32,049 nt of DNA from Atopobiaceae bacterium (GTDB lineage: Bacteria > Actinomycetota > Coriobacteriia > Coriobacteriales > Atopobiaceae). The notes beneath the pieces were generated by a model, which saw only the letters and a program-made list of their open reading frames with translations, was not told the DNA's origin and ran no database searches. Positions 23,864-32,049 of the stretch are shown here, in pieces. How positions within the stretch are numbered: the stretch's first letter is position 1; every line of letters begins with the position of its first letter. The stretch lies in the NCBI GenBank assembly GCA_017459605.1, contig JAFUCQ010000013.1:1-32049 (forward strand), in the 5' to 3' direction. Made by a program: the position numbers and the translations under genes.

Positions 23864-23914
23864 TAAGTGACAATTTGTCACAGTTGCCATCGTGTAACAC
23901 CATGTGCAGAAGAC

Positions 23915-23943
23915 TTGTCTGGTTTTGGGTCGAGACGTACAGT
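23915..23943 (+). promoter_or_regulatory. Promoter of the lysine riboswitch-dapA-dapB unit
   Basis: TTGTCT (23915-23920) and TACAGT (23938-23943) are 17 bases apart. Transcription would begin near 23950, right at the start of the riboswitch fold, which supports the assignment. Confidence 0.6.
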
Positions 23944-23948
23944 AGAAA

Positions 23949-24115
23949 CAGATAGAGGCGCGGATACGATGAGTTGTGGGTGAGCTGGCGAGCTATGACC
24001 CTGCAAGGAGGCAAATTCCGCCGAACTCCTGTTGAGGGCACGAGGCAGGGGTGGGCCTGTGGGAAATACCTACAGGACTGTCTGCAAGCATTTGCAGGAG
24101 GGCTATCCTAAGCGC
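23949..24115 (+). promoter_or_regulatory. Lysine riboswitch (L box)
   Basis: The leader carries the conserved blocks of the lysine riboswitch in order: GATAGAGGCGCG (23951-23962) followed by a GATGAGT segment, GCCGAACTCC (24020-24029) after an AAGGAGGCAAATTCC block, and GGAGGGCTATC (24097-24107), which matches the same block in the Bacillus lysC leader. It is followed by a terminator and then dapA, so lysine binding should favour termination and switch off lysine/diaminopimelate synthesis. The identification is by conserved blocks; the fold was not computed. Confidence 0.9.
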
Positions 24116-24121
24116 TGTATT

Positions 24122-24155
24122 CGCCAGCAGGAAACTCTCCTCGCTGGCGTTTTTT
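24122..24155 (+). terminator. Riboswitch-controlled intrinsic terminator
   Basis: CGCCAGC (24122-24128) and GCTGGCG (24143-24149) form a stem, extended by AGGA/TCCT inside, and TTTTTT follows at 24150-24155. It lies directly after the lysine aptamer and 91 bases before dapA, the standard position for attenuation. Confidence 0.9.
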
Positions 24156-24246
24156 GTTACGCTAGCTCGAGGAGAACTCAAATCCGAAGGCGAGCTTCCT
24201 GTGATGTGCTTGTGCTGGAATCGGACAGCTCAGAGAGGGGATTCAC

Positions 24247-25137
24247 ATGGATATGACCGGACTGACAGGCTCAATTGTTGCACTCGTTACTCCCTTTAAA
24301 GAGGACAAATCAATCGACTGGGAAGGTCTTGAGCGCCTTGTCGATTTTCAGTTAGAAGGACAAACCGACGCCATCTTGGTACTTGGCACCACAGGCGAAA
24401 GCTCAACGATGACAGACCGCGAAGACTTTGAAGTGGCAGAGTTTGTTGTGGACAGAGTTGCAGGTCGTGTGCCGGTAATTGGTGGCGCAGGCTCAAACTC
24501 AACGGCTGAAAGCCTCAACAAGAGCTTGGGTCTTATCAAGCGAGGAATTGATGGCTTGCTGCTCATTACGCCGTACTACAACAAGTCCAACGAAGAGGGT
24601 ATATATCACCACTTCAAAACGGTTCTCGATCAAGTCAATGTTCCGTGCATCTTGTATAACATTCCAGGAAGAACGGGCTGTGCCATCTCGATTGCTAATC
24701 TCGAGCGCCTGAGTGCTCATCCCAACGCTTGGGGTCTCAAGGAGGCGTCGGGTGACATATCGTATGCAGCGAATGCAGCCCAGTTTGTATCAGATGACTT
24801 CAAAATGTTCTCGGGAAATGACGATATTATCGTACCTATTATGTCTTTGGGTGGCTCTGGTGTTATTTCGGTGTGGGCAAACATTGCACCAAAGACAGTC
24901 CACGATATGTGTGCTCAGTGGCTCAATGGCAATCACGAGGAGGCGCTTGCAACTCAGCTCGAGAATCTCGAGCTTATTCACTCCTTGTTCTGCGAGGTAA
25001 ATCCCATTCCGGTGAAGGCAGCGCTTGCCAAGATGGGGCTTATCGATGCGATTTATCGTCAACCGCTGTGGCCCATGGCTGCGGCAGGAGATGCCCGTGT
25101 TGAGCGTGCGCTCAAGGAGGCTGGTCTCATTGGATAA
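24247..25137 (+). CDS. dapA: 4-hydroxy-tetrahydrodipicolinate synthase
   Basis: A 296-residue TIM-barrel enzyme that condenses pyruvate with aspartate semialdehyde, the first committed step to diaminopimelate and lysine. The GTTGESST loop (48-55), Y137 in LYNIPGRTG and Schiff-base K165 in GLKEASGD are all present. GAGAGGGGA precedes the ATG. It is the first gene behind the lysine riboswitch and overlaps dapB by 8 bases, so both steps are controlled together by lysine. Confidence 0.97.
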   Translation: MDMTGLTGSIVALVTPFKEDKSIDWEGLERLVDFQLEGQTDAILVLGTTGESSTMTDREDFEVAEFVVDRVAGRVPVIGGAGSNSTAESLNKSLGLIKRGIDGLLLITPYYNKSNEEGIYHHFKTVLDQVNVPCILYNIPGRTGCAISIANLERLSAHPNAWGLKEASGDISYAANAAQFVSDDFKMFSGNDDIIVPIMSLGGSGVISVWANIAPKTVHDMCAQWLNGNHEEALATQLENLELIHSLFCEVNPIPVKAALAKMGLIDAIYRQPLWPMAAAGDARVERALKEAGLIG

Positions 25138-25888
25138 GTACGATCAACCAACTTCTCAGAATGTGCGCGTACTGGTATCTGGTAATGGACGTATGGGTGC
25201 GCTGGTAGCTCAAGCTGTCGAGCAGAGCGAGGGCTTTGAGCTTGCGGGTCAGGTAGGCATTGAGCATGTGGCAGTGCTTGATGGTACAGAAGGCACTCTC
25301 GATGGGGTGGACTTGGTTATCGACTTTACCAACAAAGACATGCTGCCCCATCTTGCTCGATATTTGAGGCGGCATCCTGCAGCTTTAGTATGCGGTACTA
25401 CAGGCTTTGACGAGGATGATTTTGCAGATCTTGATGAGCTTGCAGAGCAAATGCCCGTGTTGTGGAGCTCAAACTACTCTGTTGGTGTGGCTTTGCTCAA
25501 ACGCTTGGCTCGTGAAGCTTCGGGTGTTTTGGGAGCATGGGATATCGAGATTGTCGAGACGCATCACAACAAAAAGGCGGATGCGCCGAGCGGCACGGCA
25601 CTTTCGTTGCTTGAGGCGGTGGATGAACAAGGGAGCTGCGAGCACATATTTGGCCGAGAAGGCATGTTGGGTGAGCGTCCTCAAAAACAGATTGCCGTAC
25701 ATGCACTCAGAGGGGGGACAGTAGCCGGTACACATACCGTTCACTTCTTTGGACCAGATGAAGAGGTAGCGCTCACGCATCGTGCAACGAGTCGTCAGAT
25801 ATTTGTGTCAGGCGCTCTTGCGGCTGCTCTGAAACTTGTGGGAAAGCCAGCTGGTCGCTATAGCTTTGACGAATTGATGTTTGGGTGA
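25130..25888 (+). CDS. dapB: 4-hydroxy-tetrahydrodipicolinate reductase
   Basis: A 252-residue enzyme that reduces the DapA product with NAD(P)H. The nucleotide-binding VSGNGRMGALVAQAV starts near residue 14, CGTTGFDEDD lies near residue 90, and the catalytic block EIVETHHNKKADAPSGTALS is complete with its His-His and Lys. I chose the TTG at 25130, which has AAGGAGG at 25113-25119 and overlaps the end of dapA; longer upstream frames lie wholly inside dapA. A GTG about 11 codons later is possible but has no ribosome site. Confidence 0.95.
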   Translation: MDKYDQPTSQNVRVLVSGNGRMGALVAQAVEQSEGFELAGQVGIEHVAVLDGTEGTLDGVDLVIDFTNKDMLPHLARYLRRHPAALVCGTTGFDEDDFADLDELAEQMPVLWSSNYSVGVALLKRLAREASGVLGAWDIEIVETHHNKKADAPSGTALSLLEAVDEQGSCEHIFGREGMLGERPQKQIAVHALRGGTVAGTHTVHFFGPDEEVALTHRATSRQIFVSGALAAALKLVGKPAGRYSFDELMFG

Positions 25889-25918
25889 CATATTGTCGCT
25901 TAAATATCATAGCCGTGA

Positions 25919-26260
25919 TTACAAATCAAATATTGCTGCAAGTGCATCGAGCACCTGAGACATAGTTTCTTGGTCAGCACACACTTCAAGGGAACGAGCA
26001 TTTCTCCTTGGGTCGCTGAGATCAACTGCGCGTATTGCCTCAATACATATACAACCGCTTACAGGGCTATTATCTGGCAGTTCAATATGGAGAGGATGTC
26101 CATTAACGCGAGATGTGATTGGGCAAACCACTGTCAGACTCGAAACAACATTGTTAAAGTAGCCCGTGCTTACAACAAGTGCTGGTCGTAACTTTTGCGG
26201 TTCATGTCCCACAGTTGGATCAAAATTCATTTCAATGAAATCACCTTGCTCAAGCAGCAT
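25919..26260 (-). CDS. mazF: MazF/PemK-type endoribonuclease toxin
   Basis: A 113-residue MazF-family toxin, expected to cut RNA at short sequences. The family opening QGDFIEMNFDPTVGHEPQKL is followed by RPALVVST, the conserved block around the catalytic Arg, and by VCPITSRV, which holds the catalytic Thr. Its ATG shares one base with the stop of the antitoxin gene upstream, the usual layout. It ends 30 bases after dapB on the other strand. Confidence 0.92.
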   Translation of the reverse strand: MLLEQGDFIEMNFDPTVGHEPQKLRPALVVSTGYFNNVVSSLTVVCPITSRVNGHPLHIELPDNSPVSGCICIEAIRAVDLSDPRRNARSLEVCADQETMSQVLDALAAIFDL

Positions 26261-26541
26261 TATGAAATAACCTCCGCTCCAACATCAGGACCTCCCCATT
26301 CCTCACCAATCTTGCCACCTTGCCAGTTGGCACAGAGTTCTTCTATGGAGACCTTGCGGGAGCGGTGGTACTTCCTCTTTGGCTGCTCAAATGAAAGTGT
26401 CACTTTGGAAGCGATGGTATCAACAGAAACCTCGGCTTCAGCGCCAAGTCCTATACCTAAAAGATCGCAGACTTCCTTTGGCAAGCGAAACCCTTGGCTG
26501 TTACCCCATTTAGAAAGCGTTGTTGTTATGGTTGCAGACAT
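26260..26541 (-). CDS. mazE: MazE-type AbrB/SpoVT antitoxin
   Basis: A 93-residue antitoxin. The N-terminal AbrB-like swapped-hairpin fold is clear: LSKWGNSQGFRLPKEVCDLL, followed by the VDTIASKVTLSF strand. The C-terminal 40 residues are the flexible toxin-binding tail. GGGGG lies shortly before the ATG. The start is followed by mazF with a one-base overlap, and an inverted repeat covers the promoter, consistent with autorepression by MazE or the MazEF complex. Confidence 0.92.
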   Translation of the reverse strand: MSATITTTLSKWGNSQGFRLPKEVCDLLGIGLGAEAEVSVDTIASKVTLSFEQPKRKYHRSRKVSIEELCANWQGGKIGEEWGGPDVGAEVIS

Positions 26542-26556
26542 TCGTACCCCCTTTAT

Positions 26557-26604
26557 GTTTATCCGCGGCTATCCAATAGTATATCCACGGATAAACTTTG
26601 TCAA
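26557..26604 (-). promoter_or_regulatory. mazEF promoter with overlapping operator
   Basis: On the minus strand a consensus TTGACA (26599-26604) is 17 bases from TACTAT (26576-26581). GTTTATCCGTGG and CCGCGGATAAAC are near-perfect 12-bp arms (one mismatch) at 26557-26568 and 26585-26596, so the inverted repeat covers the spacer, -10 box and start site. This is the expected place for autorepression by the antitoxin. Confidence 0.7.
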
Positions 26605-26630
26605 ATGGGGGTGGCAATACTGCTGGGAAG

Positions 26631-26987
26631 CTAGTCGAGCAATACGCCAGTAACCGCTCCAACAATCGAAATGATGATTGAGCCAATAAGGGCAGCCGAG
26701 AAGTTTTCAATCTCAATACCAGTATGGAGATAGTGTCTTGCAAGAAAACTCGCAAGAATGAGCATGAGCGCATTGATGACAAAACCAAAAAGGCCCAAAG
26801 TTAAAAAGTTAAGCGGGAGGCTCAAAAGCTTGGCAATAGGTTTGACCACAAGGTTGACAAGGGCCAAACACAAAGCGGTTGCAGCAGCACCACCAGCAGT
26901 GGAGCCTGATGGTGTAATACCAGGGACAAAATAGATAGCAGCACCGACGGATGCAATGCTTGCGAGAGCGCGTAATAACAAATGCAT
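26631..26987 (-). CDS. Phage holin family 4 (YvlD-like) membrane protein
   Basis: A 118-residue protein with four membrane helices that fits PF04020: a SVGAAIYFVPGI opening, ALCLALVNLVVKPIAKLLSL with the conserved N-x2-V-K-P, then PLNFLTLGLFGFVINALMLI and a final GSIIISIVGAVTGVLL. The family name comes from mycobacteriophage holins, but most bacterial members are not phage lysis genes. The ATG at 26987 has AAGGAG 6 bases before it; a longer frame upstream has none. No phage genes are nearby. Confidence 0.9.
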   Translation of the reverse strand: MHLLLRALASIASVGAAIYFVPGITPSGSTAGGAAATALCLALVNLVVKPIAKLLSLPLNFLTLGLFGFVINALMLILASFLARHYLHTGIEIENFSAALIGSIIISIVGAVTGVLLD

Positions 26988-27156
26988 GAGTTCTCCTTGT
27001 TTGATGAATCTATAGGCCACAAAGAGTATACCCAGCTGCTAGCGTTCTCATGTGTGTTACAGAGACATGCCGCCAACCGTTTGAGACGAATTGTTGTCGA
27101 CTTCATGCGTTACCCTGTGTAGGGAGAATCTGATGCGTGGTTGAAAAGGAGGTTAT

Positions 27157-27444
27157 GTGGATACAAACAGCCTGTTTGAAAAAGCTGATGTCCAGCGTTT
27201 ACTTGATGCATTTGCTGGTCTTGAATCAGCTGCTGAAGCACGCCTGTTCATGCTTGATCTTTGTACACCGGGAGAGATTGAGGATTTGGCACAGCGACTT
27301 GATGTTGCACGACGTCTATCTGAGGGTCAATCGTATGTGTTGGTGCAGCAAGAAACTGGTGCATCGTCTACAACCGTCAGTCGCGTCTCAAAATGCCTGA
27401 ACGGTCCGGTTGGTGGATATCGGCAAATACTGAGCAAGGGGTAA
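27157..27444 (+). CDS. YerC/YecD family TrpR-related regulator
   Basis: A 95-residue helical DNA-binding protein related to TrpR. LCTPGEIEDLAQRLDVARRL and GASSTTVSRVSKCLN form the helix-turn-helix typical of YerC/YecD. The start is a GTG with AAAGGAGG before it. It is followed 3 bases later by addB, so it probably shares the operon with the repair nuclease, an association whose purpose is unclear. Confidence 0.9.
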   Translation: MDTNSLFEKADVQRLLDAFAGLESAAEARLFMLDLCTPGEIEDLAQRLDVARRLSEGQSYVLVQQETGASSTTVSRVSKCLNGPVGGYRQILSKG

Positions 27445-27447
27445 ACG

Positions 27448-29508
27448 TTGAGTCTTTGTGTTATTAACAACCAAAGTGAAGAGCTTTGCAACACTGCTGT
27501 TGTCAGGTTTGTACAAGACAGTCTTGAGCAACAGGGTAGATGCGTTGTTGTGGTGCCTCGTCACAAACTTGCAAGGCAGCTCCTTCGTGAGCTGGCACAA
27601 CACAAAAACTGTTCAGTTGGTGTGCAGGTAGAAACGCCTCTGTCGTATGCTCGCTCATTATGGGAGCTGTGGGGTGATGGTCGCCGGCTCATCAGTGCAG
27701 ACGTACGAATCGTTTTGATGTCTCGATGTCTTGCTGCATCGCAAGAACAAGGATTGAGTGTTGCCACCGATAAGGGAACTGCTCGGTTTCTAGCGCGTCT
27801 CGCACAGCATCACCTGCCATGGCTTGGCATTACAGACCAAGGTGAGCTCGATGGTACTCTTATGGCCTCGGCTGGCCTGAGTGCATGTGAGACCGAGGCG
27901 TTTCGAGTTATTGCAAGCTATAAGTCTGAAATCAAAGCTCGGGGCTTCATTGAAGAATCTGAGCTTATGGCAGAGGTGGCAAAACTCAGCTCATCTGCTT
28001 CTTTGGTGCTTCCACCTCGTGTCTTAGCTACGGGGTTTACCTCGTTACCGCGTGCTCAGCGCAGTTTCTTTGAGGGGCTTGCAGAGGCATCACAATTGCA
28101 TATCATGACGCGTTCAGAGAGTGGCCCTGCGTTTGAGCGTATGCAACAAGACTTGACACTTCTGACAGCTGCTGTTGCAGAGTCTAAAATAGACATAGAA
28201 GAGCTTCACGTTGCAGCTGATATCTGTGAGCGAGCCCCTGAGTTAGAGCAGCTGCTCAGCAGTATTTTCTACCAAGGTAGGACGTGCGAAAGTACCGGAG
28301 CTGTGCGTCTTCTTATCGCATCTGGACCACTTGCAGAAGCAGAGCTTATCGCCAGAAAAATCGATCAGCTGCCCGCTGCAGACATAAAGCAGATAGTTCT
28401 TGCAACGCCTGATCCCATTCGCATGTGGCATGAGCTTGGACCAAAGCTGTATCAGTCTCATATTTCGGTGAGCGCAGACCTCTCGCAAGCATTTTTTGAT
28501 ACAGAGGCTGGGCGTGCTTTGTATGAGTATCTCACGGTCATTGTTCAGCTTGCTCTTCTCGATGAGACATGGCCAAGCCCTCTTGAAAGTACCGAAGGAG
28601 CACTCATTCAGTTGGGAGATATGCAATGGTGGCCCCCACAACAGCTCACAGATTTCTTGTTAAGCCCACTTTCGGGCGTGAGTTCTGAGACGGCATATCG
28701 GCTCGATAAGGAATGGAGAGCAAATCGTTTGCTCACGCCCCGTGCTGTACTCAATACGCTCATGAGCTCACGTCATGGTTCTCCTGCACTCGAACAAGCA
28801 ACGAGGGAGCTTTTGAAAAACCGACCGACGAGCGCTGGGTCACGCTTGCTTCGACAGTTTCTTGAGCGTGTGAGAGAACAGTACGAGACGGATAGTTCTC
28901 ACAACGCAGACACAGCACAAAGCGAGAGTTCCATCTACGTGGGAGAGATGACAATTGCTCAAGTAGAAGCTGTACTTAGCGCTCTCATGAAAATCAATAC
29001 AAAGCTCAAAGAGCCCGACTTTACGTATGATGGACTAACACAAGCCCAAAAGCTTAACTTGTCTGTCCAAGAGCTTACCTTGGCGCTCGAACAATCACGT
29101 ATTTCTATGAGACCTCAACTCATTGTTGATGATGCAGAGCAAGAGCTGCGCATTATGTCGTATGCAGACGCCGCTCAACTCAATCCCGCCTCACAAGACT
29201 GTCTTATTGTAAGCGGAGCTACCTCAGGAGAAGATCCTATTGGTGTTGGCGATGAACTCACACAATCGTTGCTGTGTCGATTAGGAGCAGAGCGAGAAGA
29301 CAATCGCTTGGCAGCAGCTCGAGAGCAGTTCCTCGCTTTGTTAGCTGTTCCAAGTAAGCTCATTATTTGTGAGCGCACGTTGTTTACAGCTGATTCAAAA
29401 CCAGCGTACCCTTCAGTTATGCTCACTGAGCTTTTGGGTTGCTATAACGTTGATGCACAAAACTACGACGAGTTAAAGGGGTTTGTCGATCTGCAGCTCG
29501 GCGAGTAA
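27448..29508 (+). CDS. addB: AddB-like nuclease/helicase subunit, N-terminal part (interrupted)
   Basis: A 686-residue frame from a TTG preceded by AAGGGG. It looks like the N-terminal, helicase-like part of an AddB protein: VVVVPRHKLARQLLRELAQ, then LPPRVLATGFTSLPRAQRSF and GPLAEAELIARKIDQLPAAD. No Walker A is seen. The frame ends at TAA 29506-29508, but the same frame continues without further stops into the nuclease half at 29515-30696; together they would give about 1082 residues, the usual AddB size. The break is thus probably a nonsense change or a sequencing error. AddAB processes broken DNA ends for recombination. Confidence 0.75.
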   Translation: MSLCVINNQSEELCNTAVVRFVQDSLEQQGRCVVVVPRHKLARQLLRELAQHKNCSVGVQVETPLSYARSLWELWGDGRRLISADVRIVLMSRCLAASQEQGLSVATDKGTARFLARLAQHHLPWLGITDQGELDGTLMASAGLSACETEAFRVIASYKSEIKARGFIEESELMAEVAKLSSSASLVLPPRVLATGFTSLPRAQRSFFEGLAEASQLHIMTRSESGPAFERMQQDLTLLTAAVAESKIDIEELHVAADICERAPELEQLLSSIFYQGRTCESTGAVRLLIASGPLAEAELIARKIDQLPAADIKQIVLATPDPIRMWHELGPKLYQSHISVSADLSQAFFDTEAGRALYEYLTVIVQLALLDETWPSPLESTEGALIQLGDMQWWPPQQLTDFLLSPLSGVSSETAYRLDKEWRANRLLTPRAVLNTLMSSRHGSPALEQATRELLKNRPTSAGSRLLRQFLERVREQYETDSSHNADTAQSESSIYVGEMTIAQVEAVLSALMKINTKLKEPDFTYDGLTQAQKLNLSVQELTLALEQSRISMRPQLIVDDAEQELRIMSYADAAQLNPASQDCLIVSGATSGEDPIGVGDELTQSLLCRLGAEREDNRLAAAREQFLALLAVPSKLIICERTLFTADSKPAYPSVMLTELLGCYNVDAQNYDELKGFVDLQLGE

Positions 29509-29514
29509 GACACT

Positions 29515-30696
29515 GTGTCGCTTATAAGTCCGCAGAGACTAGCTCCCCAACCCTGTGGCTCTGAGGACCTTGATCTGAAGAATGGCCTTCCTCAAGATAT
29601 ACGAAACCTCGTGGTTGTTCCTCCTGAGGGTGTTGTGGAGTTTTCGGAGGCAAAGCCACTGCTCAGTGCCTCTCAAATCGAGAGTTATCTTGAGTGTCCC
29701 TGTAAGTGGTTTAGTTTGCGGCGCTTGCGCTTGAGTGATAATGATGCAGGCTTTAGCCCACTTGAGATGGGGACATTTGCACATAGGGTGCTTGAGCTCA
29801 CGCATACTCGACTGTTTGAAGAGGCTCTGAGCTCGGCTGGATGCTCTTGGGAGGAATTTGAGAAAGATCCCACACAAACGCTTAACGGATCAGCTCTTAT
29901 CTACTCTGACAAAGATAGTATGCGCCATGCCCATGATGTACTCGACGATGCTTTCATTGAGCATCTCAGACACCAACGCCTCCTATCAGGCAAAAAACCT
30001 GCTTATCAGGCTCTTGTTCCTCATTCCAACTATGATGATTATCGTATCCGCGAGCTTCATTCCGATCTTTCGGGATTACTTGATTATGAAGCACAACTTT
30101 TTTCTGGCTTTGAACCTCGTTTCTTTGAGTGGAGTTTTGGACGTTCTGGTGAGCAGGTAGAATATGCTCACGTTCACTTAACTGGAACGGTTGATCGCAT
30201 TGATGTTGACCCTCAGGGAAACGCCATCATCATCGACTATAAACATAAACCCGCATCGAGTTTTTTTGATGAGTATGCGTGGCGTCCAAAAGATGCGTCA
30301 GTATATGGTCTTGACCAGCTTCCCCGGCGCGTGCAATCACTCGTATATGCTCAGGTTGTACGAAGGGCGTTTCCCCAGCTCAAGCTTGTGGGGGCTGTGT
30401 ATTTGGCAAGTAAGGCACCGTATGAGATATCAGGCGTCGTTCAGAGCGACTACCTTGCACGTGTGGCGCCTCAGAAGCTCGATAGTTCACAAGGTTTTCG
30501 TCTAACGGTGAGCCTCAATGAGGACTTTGGCGTTGAAGGTGCAGCTGGTATGGAAGCTCTGCTTGATCGGGTTGAGGCAGAGATTGCTGTAAAACTTGAT
30601 GGCCTACAACTCGGGGAGGTGGCACCACAGCCACGAGATGCTCGAGCATGTGAGTATTGTCCTGTCCTGAACTGCCCCGAGAGGAGGACTTCATGA
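29515..30696 (+). CDS. addB: AddB-like PD-(D/E)xK nuclease, C-terminal part
   Basis: A 393-residue frame in phase with the preceding one, from which it is separated only by TAA, GAC, ACT. It holds the nuclease domain: GTVDRIDVDPQGNAIIIDYK gives the D...DxK motif. C61 in LECPCKWF and C379, C382, C387 in CEYCPVLNC fit the iron-sulphur cysteines that lock AddB-type nuclease domains. The GTG at 29515 has no ribosome site, so it is unclear whether this half is translated alone. Its stop overlaps the addA start (ATGA). Confidence 0.8.
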   Translation: MSLISPQRLAPQPCGSEDLDLKNGLPQDIRNLVVVPPEGVVEFSEAKPLLSASQIESYLECPCKWFSLRRLRLSDNDAGFSPLEMGTFAHRVLELTHTRLFEEALSSAGCSWEEFEKDPTQTLNGSALIYSDKDSMRHAHDVLDDAFIEHLRHQRLLSGKKPAYQALVPHSNYDDYRIRELHSDLSGLLDYEAQLFSGFEPRFFEWSFGRSGEQVEYAHVHLTGTVDRIDVDPQGNAIIIDYKHKPASSFFDEYAWRPKDASVYGLDQLPRRVQSLVYAQVVRRAFPQLKLVGAVYLASKAPYEISGVVQSDYLARVAPQKLDSSQGFRLTVSLNEDFGVEGAAGMEALLDRVEAEIAVKLDGLQLGEVAPQPRDARACEYCPVLNCPERRTS

Positions 30697-32049
30697 GTTC
30701 AGTAGACCTCTCTTCACTTAATGAAGCGCAATACCGTATAGCAACAGATTTTGACCAAGACCTCTTTGTTGAAGCAGGGGCGGGTTCGGGAAAGACGTTT
30801 ACGCTTACCCAGCGCATTGCATGGGCATTGAGTCCGGGTTCTGGCGCTCAAGGAAAGCCCTTCATAGATGACTTACAACAGCTGCTCGTGATTACCTTTA
30901 CTGATGCCGCTGCGCGTGAGATTAAAGAGCGCGTGCGTTCTACACTGCGAAAGTCTGGCTTATATGAGGCAGCTCTTGGCGTGGATGAGTCATGGATAAG
31001 TACCATTCATGGGATGTGTGCACGGCTCATCAAACGTCATGCTCTTGACTTAGGTGTTGACCCTTCATTTAGCATCTGCACTCCTAATGAGGCAGAAAAT
31101 CTGTTCAATAGGGCCATTGATCGGATTGTTGGAAGCCGTATGAAGCAGGCTTCAACTGAGCTCGAGAGAGAATGCTTTGAAGACTTAGGCTACATGGGAA
31201 TTGTTGATAGAGTCGAAGGACTTATCAAGGTTGCCACATCGAGTGAACGTGGCTTTGAGTCGATCAGCTTTCCTCGGGCAGAATCACTCGAAGAGGCGCT
31301 AATAGCACTTGAAGCTGATTTTGTTTCGTTTGCAGAACTCGACCTCACCGAAGCGGCGCAAGCCTCCATAAACCAATGTCTCAATGCTTTTAAGCTTTTT
31401 CATGAAGAGCTTCAGGCTATGGGGCTAGCAGACTTATCTGGAGATAGAAAAGTCTACGAGCACAACCGTGCTTTCTTTGACAGTGCAGATAAACTCATAG
31501 CTGGATGCAAGCTCCCTCGAGCAAGCAAGGCAACCGCAGAGAGCCTGAGTGAGCTACGAAATAATCTCGAGCACTGTCGCTTGCTTGTTGGGTTAGCACG
31601 CTATCGCAGGTATGCACCAATTCTGCTCGAAATGGCCCAAGAAATTGACAGAGCTAATTTGGCAGAAAAGCTTGCAGTATCAAAACTTGACAATGATGAC
31701 CTTATTAGTCTTGCCCTGAAACTGCTTGAAACACCTGATGTTGCCCGTGCTTATCAGGGAAGATTTCGTCTTGTTATGGTTGATGAGTTTCAAGATACCG
31801 ATATTCGTCAGCTTCGATTGGTTCGACTCTTAAGCAGTGACCCTCAAACCGTGTTAGTAACGGTGGGAGATTCACAGCAGTCGATTTATCGTTTCCGCGG
31901 GGCAGATGTTGAATTATTTCAGCAGCATGGAGCAAGTATTGATAAAGCTGGCCACATTCAGCTGAATACAAATTATCGAAGCCCTGCAGATATTCTCTCG
32001 TTTGTTGAGTGCGTTTGTTCCCATCCCTCCGTGAGATTGCAGCACTTTA
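30693..32049 (+). CDS. addA: AddA-type UvrD-family helicase/nuclease, 5' part
   Basis: An open frame of 452 codons running off the right edge. GAGGAGG precedes the ATG, which overlaps the addB stop by four bases. UvrD/Rep superfamily 1 motifs are in order: VEAGAGSGKTFTLTQRI (Walker A, K34), LLVITFTDAAAREIKER (Ia), STIHGMCARLI (Ic), LVMVDEFQDTDIRQL (II, near residue 363), VTVGDSQQSIYRFRGA (III) and NTNYRSP (IV). The C-terminal nuclease domain expected of AddA would lie outside the window. Adjacent addB makes AddA the likely identity rather than UvrD or PcrA. Confidence 0.92.
   Translation, partial: MSSVDLSSLNEAQYRIATDFDQDLFVEAGAGSGKTFTLTQRIAWALSPGSGAQGKPFIDDLQQLLVITFTDAAAREIKERVRSTLRKSGLYEAALGVDESWISTIHGMCARLIKRHALDLGVDPSFSICTPNEAENLFNRAIDRIVGSRMKQASTELERECFEDLGYMGIVDRVEGLIKVATSSERGFESISFPRAESLEEALIALEADFVSFAELDLTEAAQASINQCLNAFKLFHEELQAMGLADLSGDRKVYEHNRAFFDSADKLIAGCKLPRASKATAESLSELRNNLEHCRLLVGLARYRRYAPILLEMAQEIDRANLAEKLAVSKLDNDDLISLALKLLETPDVARAYQGRFRLVMVDEFQDTDIRQLRLVRLLSSDPQTVLVTVGDSQQSIYRFRGADVELFQQHGASIDKAGHIQLNTNYRSPADILSFVECVCSHPSVRLQHF

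Noticed and set aside
23867-23881. GTGACA-ATT-TGTCAC palindrome after the small membrane protein gene
   Set aside because: Short arms and no T run; too weak to call a terminator or an operator.
26631-26987. Evidence of a prophage from the holin-family gene
   Set aside because: The family is common in bacterial chromosomes without phage, and no endolysin, capsid, tail or integrase gene is nearby.

Overview
The window looks like a chromosome segment of a low- to mid-GC member of the Coriobacteriia (Actinomycetota), perhaps an Atopobiaceae such as Lancefieldella or Olsenella. This is an inference from several features: a GatCAB operon alongside asnS, a surface protein combining MBG-type repeats with a C-terminal DUF5648-type repeat domain, a DUF349 protein with an acidic N-terminus, many GTG/TTG starts and strong AGGAGG ribosome binding sites. 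No rRNA or tRNA gene was seen, and species cannot be fixed from sequence alone.

Layout. Bases 1-834 hold the broken end of an unknown gene and a gene-poor stretch with two different families of palindromes; the second family sits directly in front of a solo HipB-like regulator. Then come a PaaI-type thioesterase, a GyrI-like protein, a RelB/DinJ-PIN toxin-antitoxin pair with a perfect operator palindrome, and the gatC-gatA-gatB operon closed by a strong hairpin. A 1256-residue secreted repeat protein (minus strand) is followed by a lipoprotein gene, a GGDEF diguanylate cyclase, a DUF349 protein, a GNAT acetyltransferase, a membrane protein with an HEYGH motif and a DUF4177 protein.

Bases 16027-20975 form an accessory island read entirely on the minus strand, GC-rich in its main part and full of damage. 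It holds a deleted AbiEi/AbiEii pair, a frameshifted mini membrane protein, a two-helix membrane protein, an intact AAA-DUF4143 ATPase, a small membrane protein gene cut by one TAA, a truncated copy of the two-helix gene, and a RhuM-Fic fusion broken by one missing T. The two-helix gene family follows immediately behind two unrelated genes (the ATPase and RhuM-Fic), which suggests a repeated accessory module.

From 21127 the sequence returns to core-like genes: a MarR regulator with a histidine-rich tail, asnS, a small membrane protein, a lysine riboswitch with terminator controlling dapA-dapB, a MazEF pair with an operator over its promoter, a holin-like membrane protein, a YerC/TrpR-like regulator and an AddB-AddA recombination nuclease. 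The addB reading frame is split by a single in-frame TAA; addA runs off the right edge. The most notable items are the palindrome families, the decayed island with its duplicated two-helix gene, and the interrupted addB.
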